A stretch of DNA of 12,641 nucleotides, taken from NCBI GenBank assembly GCA_028686565.1, contig JAQUBU010000047.1:1-12641 (forward strand). Reading direction: 5' to 3'. The notes under the pieces are model-generated. The model saw only the letters and a program-made list of their open reading frames with translations. It was not told where the DNA came from and searched no databases. How positions within the stretch are numbered: the stretch's first letter is position 1; every line of letters starts with the position of its first letter. Origin of the DNA: Syntrophomonadaceae bacterium (GTDB lineage: Bacteria > Bacillota > Syntrophomonadia > Syntrophomonadales > Syntrophomonadaceae). This document shows, piece by piece, positions 6,589 through 12,641 of this stretch. Both the position numbers and the translations under genes were made by a program.

Positions 6589-7059
6589 TTAATCGATGTA
6601 TTGCATGCTCTGTTTCTTGAATTCGCGTATGCTCTTAAGTACTGTATAATTTTTTATGCCTGTCGACCGGGAAATATCACCCAGTAATTGAGACAATTCC
6701 TTATCACTTTTGACATGTATCATAGCAAATAAATTATAATCAAATTCCGGAACCACATCACGCAGATAACAATGGCTAATTTGAGAATAGGTTGCCATTA
6801 TGGTTCCTGCTGGTTCTGCTTCCTCGGGATCAACTTTCCATGCTGTCATTGCATTAACGGTATAACCAGCTTTTTGATGTCTCAAAACCGCCCCGAATCT
6901 TCTAATTAATCCCCGGTTCTGCATCATCCTGATTCTCTCTGCAATCTCTTCTTCACTGATTCTTATCTTTCGCGCCAATTTCAGGTAAGGTCTTGATTCC
7001 AGTGCCAAATCACCCTGAACTAATTTCAGGATTTCCTGGTCAATATCATCATATTGCAT
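6589..7059 (-). CDS. ahbB: Siroheme decarboxylase, AhbB-type subunit (AsnC/Lrp-like fold)
   Basis: One of two related subunits that remove two carboxyl groups from siroheme to give 12,18-didecarboxysiroheme. The protein (156 residues from ATG 7059) has an N-terminal helix-turn-helix-like region (about 1-60, ending in the RGLIRRFGAVLRHQ stretch). An Lrp/AsnC-type ligand-binding half follows, with SHCYLRD and DYNLFAMIH, the His-x-Tyr-x-Arg signature of NirD/L/G/H and AhbA/B proteins. Such proteins are often annotated as AsnC transcription regulators. The position between the radical SAM genes and hemL makes the enzyme role far more likely. Its start overlaps the end of ahbA (11 bases from ATG 7059; 20 if GTG 7068 is used), so the two subunits should be translationally coupled. 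No strong Shine-Dalgarno is seen for either start. The assignment as B rather than A rests on remembered family patterns. Confidence 0.87.
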   Translation of the reverse strand: MQYDDIDQEILKLVQGDLALESRPYLKLARKIRISEEEIAERIRMMQNRGLIRRFGAVLRHQKAGYTVNAMTAWKVDPEEAEPAGTIMATYSQISHCYLRDVVPEFDYNLFAMIHVKSDKELSQLLGDISRSTGIKNYTVLKSIREFKKQSMQYID

Positions 7060-7519
7060 TTGTACCACTCATTTCAAAGGAAACTTTTATCTTAAATACC
7101 TTTGTTGTTGGCATACTTATTATCTTAATTCTGATATCACATTCTAATTGTTTCAGAATACTTTGCACTTCTTCATTGGACGATGCAGTTAGTGTGAACC
7201 AAATATTATACTGGTTATCGCGTAAATAATTATGGGTTACTCCCCGCTGTTTATTGATAATCGCCGCTACATCTTCAATTCTGGCTTCAGGTACCTCACA
7301 AGCACAAAGGGTTGAATAAAATCCCATATTCTTTGCATCCAGAATTGCACCGATTCTTCTTATGATTCCATTCTCTTTCATAGCTTGAATCTGTTTAACT
7401 ATCTCTTCCTCACTGCATTGCATTTTTTGCGCAATAACCTGGTATGGTTGTACATCTATGGGAAATTTTTTCTGCAATAAATCTAACAATTTCCGGTCCA
7501 AAGAGCTTAACTCATTCAT
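7049..7519 (-). CDS. ahbA: Siroheme decarboxylase, AhbA-type subunit (AsnC/Lrp-like fold)
   Basis: Partner of the next gene in the siroheme decarboxylase of the alternative heme pathway. It is 156 residues long. Residues about 1-58 make an AsnC-type winged-helix region ending in NGIIRRIGAILDAKNMG. The second half carries VTHNYLRDNQYNIWFTLTA, with the His-x-Tyr-x-Arg pattern shared with the neighbouring subunit, which points to a paralogous pair. ATG 7519 comes one base after the stop codon of the radical SAM gene upstream (TAGGATG). Its ribosome binding site GGGGTGA (7532-7526) lies inside that gene, so translation is probably coupled. A DNA-binding regulator is the common mis-annotation; a true AsnC regulator would not normally appear as a tandem pair inside this pathway cluster. 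Confidence 0.87.
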   Translation of the reverse strand: MNELSSLDRKLLDLLQKKFPIDVQPYQVIAQKMQCSEEEIVKQIQAMKENGIIRRIGAILDAKNMGFYSTLCACEVPEARIEDVAAIINKQRGVTHNYLRDNQYNIWFTLTASSNEEVQSILKQLECDIRIKIISMPTTKVFKIKVSFEMSGTNAI

Positions 7520-7520
7520 C

Positions 7521-8519
7521 CTATTTCACCCCAGGAGGATGGTAGAGACACCATTCATCCTCAGCCATATAATCCCCGCCGCTATAATAGTAAGCACGGG
7601 CTCTGCATCCGCCGCACTTGTCCTTATAGTCACACACGCCACATTTACCCTTATAATTCTGTGTTCTAAGTTCCTGAAGCATTTTATTTTCCAGCCATAT
7701 CTCATCAAAAGGTTTTTCTTTTACATTTCCAAGCGGGATGTTTAAGTAAGCACATGCCTGTACATCACCTTTAGGACTAATTATGCAATAGCTGATACCA
7801 GCCAGACATCCCCTTGAAAATCTTAAGGACAGACCTTTTTTATCGGCAATTCGAATGAATTGCGGAGCACATGTTGGTTTGATTTCAATTGAGATTTTTT
7901 TCTGTTTTTCCATCAAACGAGCTATAGTTTTCTCATATTCTATAACCCTTAGAGCTTCTTCCTCAATCTCGGCTCCTCTGCCGGTGGGTACCAGGAAAAA
8001 TACATGATAAGCCATAGCCCCCAATTCAATGGCAAAATCACATATGGCTTCAAGTTCATCTACATTCCAATCCATAACCGTGGTATGAATCTGAAAAGGC
8101 AGTCCAGCCGCCCGCAAGTTTTTCATACCCTGAATTGTTAATTCATACGCATTTTCCATCTTGCGAAAGGCATCGTTTTTATCAGGGTCCAGGCTGTCCA
8201 AACTAACTCCTGCAGCCATAAAACCGGACTCTTTGAGCCTGGCCGCAACCTCAGGAGTAATCAGGCTGCCGTTGGTGCCCATTACAGCTCTCAAGCCCTG
8301 CTCACTGGCATAATGGCCCAGTTCATAAATATCAGGGCGCATCAGGGGTTCTCCCCCACTAAATATCATCAGCTTGAATCCGGCCTTTTTGATCTCATCG
8401 ATCATTTTGCGTGCTTCATTGGTTGAAAGTTCATCAGACAACTTGCTGCCTGCTTCCCGGTAACAATGGTCACAGAACATATTGCACTGGTTGGTGGTAT
8501 TCCAGGATACCATCTTCAT
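7521..8519 (-). CDS. ahbD: Radical SAM/SPASM protein of the AhbD/NirJ2 type, probable heme synthase step
   Basis: Probably converts Fe-coproporphyrin III to heme b by oxidative decarboxylation of two propionates, the last step of the siroheme-dependent route. The 332-residue protein has the radical SAM cluster motif C12-x3-C16-x2-C19 near its N-terminus and the SAM-binding FSGGEP (53-58). Its cysteine-rich SPASM-like C-terminus (C238, C245, C256, C293, C296, C302, C305, C324) should bind further Fe-S clusters. The end is closely similar to that of the other radical SAM protein in this window (KPFDEIW, GKCGVCDYKDKCGGCRARA), so the two are paralogues. ATG 8519 has GGAGG (8532-8528) at 8 bases. 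It follows hemB by 86 bases and touches ahbA. Firmicute copies are often called NirJ2 from heme d1 work; no cd1 nitrite reductase is nearby. Radical SAM and pathway membership are certain; the exact step is inferred. Confidence 0.82.
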   Translation of the reverse strand: MKMVSWNTTNQCNMFCDHCYREAGSKLSDELSTNEARKMIDEIKKAGFKLMIFSGGEPLMRPDIYELGHYASEQGLRAVMGTNGSLITPEVAARLKESGFMAAGVSLDSLDPDKNDAFRKMENAYELTIQGMKNLRAAGLPFQIHTTVMDWNVDELEAICDFAIELGAMAYHVFFLVPTGRGAEIEEEALRVIEYEKTIARLMEKQKKISIEIKPTCAPQFIRIADKKGLSLRFSRGCLAGISYCIISPKGDVQACAYLNIPLGNVKEKPFDEIWLENKMLQELRTQNYKGKCGVCDYKDKCGGCRARAYYYSGGDYMAEDEWCLYHPPGVK

Positions 8520-8605
8520 AATTAATGCCTCCAGTAATAGTCTTAAACCTTATTTTAATTGTTTTTGGGGTTATCCTAAAGGGATTACAGGAAAATTCAT
8601 AATTA

Positions 8606-9577
8606 TTATAGAATTTTGGCCACATCGCGGGCAAAGTAGCTTATTATCATATCAGCTCCGGCGCGTTTGATAGAAGTCAGGACCTCCATCATAACCTTTT
8701 GCTCATCCAGCCACCCGCAAGCAGCACCTGCCTTAATCATGGAGTACTCCCCACTGACATTATAGGCAGCTGTAGGATAATTAAACTTATCCTTGACTGC
8801 TTTTAAAACATCCAGATATGCCAGGGCCGGTTTTACCATTACAATATCGGCACCCTCCTCAATATCCAAGGCTACTTCCCGAAGGGCTTCATTTATATTT
8901 GCTCCATCCATCTGGTAGCTTTTACGATCCCCAAACTGCGGAGCCGAATCGGCGGCATCGCGAAACGGTGAATAAAAACTTGAATAAAATTTGGCCGCAT
9001 ATGCCATTATCGGTATGTCCTGATATGAGTTTTCATCCAGGCATTTTCTTATATAGCCTACCCGGCCATCCATCATATCAGATGGTGCTATTATATCAGC
9101 ACCTGCCTCAGCATGAGAAAGAGCTTCCTTTGCCAGTATTTCAAGAGTGGCATCATTGTTCAGTGTCCCATTGGGAGCAAAAACTCCGCAGTGCCCGTGG
9201 TCAGTATACTCGCAAAGGCATACATCAGTTATCACCATTATTTCCGGACAGCTGTCCTTGATCATTTTAACAGCCTGTTGAACTACCCCATTAGCCTGAT
9301 ATGCACCACTCCCGCAACTATCCTTGTGTTCGGGAATACCAAAGAGCAAAACAGCAGGGATGTTCATTGCTTTTATTTCTTTTATTTCTTTTTTCAGTTT
9401 ATCAACTGAAAATTGGAACACCCCCGGCATTGAGGAGATGGGGTTCTTTTTATTCTTGCCATAAATCACAAAAAGCGGATAAATAAAATCATTAATGGAA
9501 AGACTGGTCTCCCTTACCATACTGCGTATGGTTTCATTACTGCGCAGCCTGCGCATTCTGTTTTCCGGAAATCCCAT
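8606..9577 (-). CDS. hemB: Porphobilinogen synthase (5-aminolevulinate dehydratase)
   Basis: Condenses two 5-aminolevulinate molecules to porphobilinogen in the cytoplasm. The 323-residue protein has the family start (MRRLRSNETIRSMVRET), the zinc-type cysteine triad C120, C122 and C130 in VCLCEYTDHGHCG, and the two active-site lysines K196 (AYAAKFYSSFY) and K249 (VMVKPALAYLD). The aspartate-rich magnesium-only version of the metal site is absent, so a zinc enzyme is expected. The frame opens at ATG 9592, but a strong GGGGGTG (9590-9584) starts inside that codon and sits 6 bases from ATG 9577. Homologues also begin close to the latter, so 9577 is chosen. It lies between the two radical SAM genes, after a 246-bp gap without genes, so it may have its own promoter. 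Confidence 0.97.
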   Translation of the reverse strand: MGFPENRMRRLRSNETIRSMVRETSLSINDFIYPLFVIYGKNKKNPISSMPGVFQFSVDKLKKEIKEIKAMNIPAVLLFGIPEHKDSCGSGAYQANGVVQQAVKMIKDSCPEIMVITDVCLCEYTDHGHCGVFAPNGTLNNDATLEILAKEALSHAEAGADIIAPSDMMDGRVGYIRKCLDENSYQDIPIMAYAAKFYSSFYSPFRDAADSAPQFGDRKSYQMDGANINEALREVALDIEEGADIVMVKPALAYLDVLKAVKDKFNYPTAAYNVSGEYSMIKAGAACGWLDEQKVMMEVLTSIKRAGADMIISYFARDVAKIL

Positions 9578-9823
9578 ACTCTTCACCCCCATGTAATATT
9601 TTATATTCTTTATTCGTAATTTTGAATTACTGAGGTAACAATCCGCATTTCTTTTTATTATAATTGGGGCTGCATTTCGCAGCTGTTGGTTTTAAATCTT
9701 TTAGATAGGGTATTAAAGTGATATAATATGATTTCTATTGATCCTATAAAATTCCTTTAATGGTTTCGAATTATATGCTTACAATTCTAAAAACTACCCC
9801 GGGAACACAGGCAAAATTCAGAA
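9578..9823 (-). other. 246-bp non-coding gap between the AhbC-type gene and hemB
   Basis: No gene is seen; the stretch is A/T-rich. It contains a small hairpin (GCTGC/GCAGC around 9670-9684) with no T run behind it. Several TATAAT-like boxes are present, for example TATAAT within CATATAATTCG near 9770, but no good -35 box lies at the right distance from any of them. AATTCT/AGAATT arms just after the upstream stop codon could pair across about 30 bases. An internal promoter for hemB is plausible but not demonstrated. Confidence 0.5.
9584..9590 (-). promoter_or_regulatory. Ribosome binding site deciding the hemB start
   Basis: GGGGGTG ends 6 bases before ATG 9577. The upstream in-frame ATG (9592) has only A/T-rich sequence in front of it and overlaps this site, so it is unlikely to be used. 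Confidence 0.75.
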
Positions 9824-11002
9824 TTACTTCCGGTGAGTTTCGGCTTCGGTCAAATAACAGGCCGGGTCTTCAGCCCAAATATCTCCATATACTGCCCGGG
9901 CTCTTATGCGGCAGCCGGAACAGAGGCTCTTGTAATCACAGGCTCCGCATTTGCCGGTCACATGTTTATCTTTTTCCCGTAATTTGATCATTAACTCATC
10001 ATCAGATGTCCATATTTGGCTGAAGGGTTTTTCGCGAATATTACCAATACTATAATCCTGCCAGAATTGGCAAGGATGTACATTGCCCCGCGGGTCTATA
10101 TTGGCAAACTTGGTTCCCGCAGAACAGCCCCCATGCATCTCCAGCAGCTGGATTATTTCTGAGGCACGATGTGGTTCATGTTGCTTGATATAGTTAAGCA
10201 TAAAAATACCGTCAGCATGATTATCCGTAGTCAGTATCTCAACTTCTACGCCTTTGCGGTGCAATTCAAGAGTTTTTCTGCTTACCAACTCTAAAATATC
10301 CCTTTTCTCTGCTGAAGTTGTGTCCATATTGGCCATTTCCGCGCCTCTGCCCGCATAAACCAGATGATACATGCAGAAACGCGGTATCCCTTCGCGTTCA
10401 ATGATATCGAAAATCGCTGGCAAGTCAGCCTGGTTAAACTTGTTGACCGTGAAACGCATCCCGGTTTTTACGCCATTGCGAATACAGGCTTTTATTCCAT
10501 TGATAGCTTCCATAAAAGCTCCCTGGTGGTTGCGGAACTCATCGTGGGTGGCCTGCGCACCATCAATGCTTATCCCCACATATTGAAAACCGGCTTTTTT
10601 AATTTTTTGGGCAACTTCATCATCAATTAATGTTCCATTACTGGATATGACCGGTCGCAAACCACTGGCTGCCGCCAGTGCACCCAGTTCGTAAATATCT
10701 TTTCTAATTATAGGTTCACCCCCGGAAAACAGCAGTACCGGGGCTTTCATGGCTGCCAAATCCTTAATCAGGGCCTTGGCTTCATCGGTACTTAACTCAT
10801 CCTTGTATTGACGATCTTCAGCCTCAATATAGCAATGTTTACATCTTAGATTACAGCGGTTGGTCACATTCCATACCACCAGTGGCCGGTTGCGATCCGA
10901 AAATTGCAAAAGCTGGGGCGGTAATTCGCCTTCATGTCCACTGTATTTTATTACCTCTGAAACTGTTGCTGTCCCACAAAGCAGCTTGGTGCATCCTATC
11001 AT
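9824..11002 (-). CDS. ahbC: Radical SAM/SPASM protein of the AhbC/NirJ1 type, didecarboxysiroheme deacetylase
   Basis: Probably removes the two acetate side chains of 12,18-didecarboxysiroheme to give Fe-coproporphyrin III. It has 392 residues, about 60 longer than its paralogue in this window. The extra N-terminus (MIGCTKLLCG, then about 30 residues) is followed by the radical SAM motif C50-x3-C54-x2-C57 in NRCNLRCKHCY, FSGGEP (92-97) and SSNGTLID (120-127). The C-terminal SPASM-like region has C293, C311, C352, C355, C361, C364 and C382. ATG 11002 shares one base with the stop codon of cobA-hemD (TAATG), and its GGAGG (11014-11010) lies in the last codons of that gene, so translation is coupled. 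Length and N-terminus fit AhbC, NirJ1 or NirJ; NirJ proper would require a heme d1 pathway for which there is no sign here. Sequence alone does not prove the step. Confidence 0.83.
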   Translation of the reverse strand: MIGCTKLLCGTATVSEVIKYSGHEGELPPQLLQFSDRNRPLVVWNVTNRCNLRCKHCYIEAEDRQYKDELSTDEAKALIKDLAAMKAPVLLFSGGEPIIRKDIYELGALAAASGLRPVISSNGTLIDDEVAQKIKKAGFQYVGISIDGAQATHDEFRNHQGAFMEAINGIKACIRNGVKTGMRFTVNKFNQADLPAIFDIIEREGIPRFCMYHLVYAGRGAEMANMDTTSAEKRDILELVSRKTLELHRKGVEVEILTTDNHADGIFMLNYIKQHEPHRASEIIQLLEMHGGCSAGTKFANIDPRGNVHPCQFWQDYSIGNIREKPFSQIWTSDDELMIKLREKDKHVTGKCGACDYKSLCSGCRIRARAVYGDIWAEDPACYLTEAETHRK

Positions 11003-12543
11003 TATTTAACCTCCATATCTTCATAGCCCGTATCTGTGACTATAGCTTTTAAGAGACCGTCTATAGTGTATTCCTTGGCCATGATATCCACATTGAAACC
11101 CTGCTCTAAAGCAGTCTGTGCCGTAACTGGTCCGATACAGGCTACCTTAAATCTGTTCTTTAGTCTGGCTACATTTTCCGCCCCGATAATTTTAACAAAA
11201 TTACTGACCGTTGAGGAACTTGTAAATGTTAGATAATCAAGATTTCCGTCTTTAATGCTGTTTAATGTATCCTGACTTACTTGATTGCTGGCTGCTGCCC
11301 GGTAAAGATAAACTTCGTTTACATGCGCGCCCCACTTACGTAAAGTATCAGGAAGTATGTTCCGGGCTCCGCGCGCCCGGGGCAGCAATATCCATTGTCC
11401 TTCTTTGATATAAGGGCGCAAGGTTTTTATGATACCTTCCGCGCGGTATTCCTCAGGAACCACATCTACCCGCAGCCCCCGGGCTTCCAGACTTTGCTTG
11501 GTAGCCGTCCCGATGGCTGCTATTTTTATTCCGTGCAGGTCCCTAATGTCCTTGGCTTCATTTTGCATCTCGGCAAAGAAAATGTCGGCTGCATTCACAC
11601 TGGTAAATATTATCCAATTATATTCCTCAATTTTCTGGAATGCTTTATACAAAGCGCCTAAATTGGCTTCCTTTTCAATGGTGATGGAGGGAAATTCTAT
11701 AGCCTGAGCACCTAAATCCCTAATCCTATTAAGCAACTGGCTGGCCTGGGCCCGTGCTCGGGTAACAACTACTCTTTTTCCCCATAAGGGACGTTTTTCC
11801 AGCCATTTCAGCTCATCACGAAGCTTTACTACATCACCCACTACGATTACTGCCGGGGGCTTAAAGGATTTTTCCTTGACCCGGGCAACAATATTGTCCA
11901 AAGTCCCTGTCAGTACTTCCTGCCCGGGCAGGGTTCCCCAGCGGATAAGTGCTACAGGCGTAGAGCCCGCTTTCCCTTGAACCATTAAATTACTGCATAT
12001 ATACTCCAGATTTTCCACACCCATTAAAAACACCAAGGTACCAATTCCATCAGCTAGTTCTCTCCATTTGATGGAACTTTCCTGCTTGCCTGGTTTTTCA
12101 TGTCCGGTTACAATAGCCAGACTGGAGGTGGCTTCCCGATGAGTTACCGGAATACCGGCATAGGCCGGAACAGCTATAGCTGAAGTTATTCCAGGAACTA
12201 CTTCATAATCATAACCATGCTGTCTTATATAGAGCGCTTCTTCACCACCCCGCCCAAACAAGAAAGGATCTCCGCCTTTCAAACGGGCTACTCTTTTACC
12301 TTCTGCCGCCTTCTTCACCAGCAAGGCATTTATTCCTTCCTGGGAAAGGGCATGTTGGGATGATGCCTTGCCCACATAAATGAATTCAGCCTGGGGGTTA
12401 GCCAGGGATAGTATTTCTTCTCCTACCAGGCGGTCATATATTACTACTTCAGCCTGTTCCAAAATCCTTTTGCCTTTCAGGGTAAATAGCCCGGGATCAC
12501 CCGGTCCTGCACCAACAAGGTATACAAAACCCTTATTATCCAT
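11002..12543 (-). CDS. cobA-hemD: Fused uroporphyrinogen-III C-methyltransferase / uroporphyrinogen-III synthase
   Basis: A two-domain enzyme. The HemD half closes hydroxymethylbilane to uroporphyrinogen III, and the CobA (SUMT) half methylates it twice with SAM to precorrin-2, the branch toward siroheme. In 513 residues, about 1-245 are SUMT, with VYLVGAGPGDPGLFTLKG (7-24), DRLVG (37-41), RLKGGDPFLFGRGGEE (87-102), VVPGITSA (115-122) and the ATSSLAIVTGH stretch (138-148). About 255-505 are HemD, with VVVTRARAQA (258-267), FTSVNAA (313-319), IAAIGTAT (341-348), TFTSSSTVSNF (439-449) and ACIGPVTA (468-475). The frame extends to 12612, but ATG 12543 is chosen because GGAGG (12553-12549) is 5 bases upstream and the product then begins just before the SUMT signature. 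The start overlaps the end of hemC by 8 bases. Such fusions are common in Clostridia. There is no precorrin-2 dehydrogenase domain, so siroheme formation needs another protein. Confidence 0.95.
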   Translation of the reverse strand: MDNKGFVYLVGAGPGDPGLFTLKGKRILEQAEVVIYDRLVGEEILSLANPQAEFIYVGKASSQHALSQEGINALLVKKAAEGKRVARLKGGDPFLFGRGGEEALYIRQHGYDYEVVPGITSAIAVPAYAGIPVTHREATSSLAIVTGHEKPGKQESSIKWRELADGIGTLVFLMGVENLEYICSNLMVQGKAGSTPVALIRWGTLPGQEVLTGTLDNIVARVKEKSFKPPAVIVVGDVVKLRDELKWLEKRPLWGKRVVVTRARAQASQLLNRIRDLGAQAIEFPSITIEKEANLGALYKAFQKIEEYNWIIFTSVNAADIFFAEMQNEAKDIRDLHGIKIAAIGTATKQSLEARGLRVDVVPEEYRAEGIIKTLRPYIKEGQWILLPRARGARNILPDTLRKWGAHVNEVYLYRAAASNQVSQDTLNSIKDGNLDYLTFTSSSTVSNFVKIIGAENVARLKNRFKVACIGPVTAQTALEQGFNVDIMAKEYTIDGLLKAIVTDTGYEDMEVK

Positions 12544-12641
12544 CTTGGCCTCCTGCTTGTCTAATATCTCCCAGAACCCTGGCTCCTCCTTGATCCAGTA
12601 AACTCCTGGCAAGCTTTTGTCCCAGTAATTCTGCTTCTAAA
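12536..12641 (-). CDS. hemC: Porphobilinogen deaminase (hydroxymethylbilane synthase), C-terminal fragment
   Basis: Partial gene cut by the window edge. Reading leftward from base 12640 gives 34 residues before TAA at 12538-12536: LEAELLGQKLARSLL, then DQGGARVLGDIRQ and a short tail. The pattern of a helix ending in LA-x-x-LL, then a Gly-Ala turn and an ILG/VLG strand, is how HemC proteins end. Position directly before cobA-hemD supports this, since its product hydroxymethylbilane is the HemD substrate. The last 8 bases overlap the cobA-hemD start (ATGGATAA), a coupling arrangement. The catalytic and cofactor-binding parts are outside the window. Confidence 0.75.
   Translation of the reverse strand, partial: LEAELLGQKLARSLLDQGGARVLGDIRQAGGQDG
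12549..12553 (-). promoter_or_regulatory. Ribosome binding site deciding the cobA-hemD start
   Basis: GGAGG, within AGCAGGAGGCC, lies inside hemC and 5 bases before ATG 12543. It supports the 513-residue product over a 536-residue one starting at 12612. Confidence 0.75.

Noticed and set aside
6589..7519. Pair of AsnC/Lrp transcription regulators
   Set aside because: Tandem overlapping copies with His-x-Tyr-x-Arg motifs inside an ahb cluster fit siroheme decarboxylase subunits much better.
7521..11002. Heme d1 biosynthesis (nir) cluster
   Set aside because: The radical SAM and NirD/L-like genes resemble it, but no nitrite reductase, NirE-only SUMT, NirF or NirN is present; complete 5-aminolevulinate-to-uroporphyrinogen genes and no denitrification genes point to heme b.

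Overview
The window reads as chromosome of a strictly anaerobic, low-to-mid GC Firmicute, most probably a fatty-acid-oxidising syntroph of the Syntrophomonas type. This is inferred from two gene sets: a complete siroheme-dependent (ahb) heme route, and an etfB-etfA-membrane Fe-S oxidoreductase block of the kind used to pass electrons from acyl-CoA oxidation to the quinone pool. Every gene I can support lies on the minus strand, so the window is best read from right to left. I found no mobile element, CRISPR array, tRNA or rRNA.

Right part (about 12641 to 4403), tetrapyrrole cluster. In transcription order: the 3' end of hemC (cut by the window edge), a cobA-hemD fusion, a radical SAM protein of the AhbC/NirJ1 type, hemB, a second radical SAM protein of the AhbD/NirJ2 type, the two AsnC-like siroheme decarboxylase subunits ahbA and ahbB, hemL, and a stand-alone cheR. 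Together they cover glutamate semialdehyde to 5-aminolevulinate (HemL), porphobilinogen (HemB), hydroxymethylbilane (HemC), uroporphyrinogen III (HemD), precorrin-2 (CobA), and then siroheme to didecarboxysiroheme (AhbA/B), Fe-coproporphyrin III (AhbC) and heme b (AhbD). The glutamyl-tRNA reductase and the precorrin-2 dehydrogenase/chelatase are not in view and may lie to the right. Several junctions are overlapping or nearly touching (hemC/cobA-hemD, cobA-hemD/ahbC, ahbD/ahbA, ahbA/ahbB), which implies translational coupling. A good internal promoter candidate precedes hemL, with an inverted repeat in its spacer. A 246-bp gap without a gene separates ahbC from hemB.

Middle (4083 to 4402). 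A 320-bp non-coding region separates cheR from etfB. It holds several inverted repeats, including a roughly 92-bp element closed by a 9-bp stem and flanked by similar 14-15 bp direct repeats. It also has a modest promoter candidate for etfB. No strong terminator is visible after cheR.

Left part (4082 to 59). etfB, etfA and a 712-residue membrane Fe-S oxidoreductase (EtfAB:menaquinone oxidoreductase type, with a NarI-like heme b domain, two 4Fe-4S motifs and two CCG domains). The block ends at a strong rho-independent terminator at 59-90. A perfect 14-bp stem-loop separates etfA from the oxidoreductase gene. The two halves make biochemical sense together, because the membrane oxidoreductase is expected to need the heme b that the ahb route makes.

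Several starts differ from the longest reading frame: TTG for etfB, and internal ATGs for etfA, hemB and cobA-hemD, each chosen from its Shine-Dalgarno sequence.
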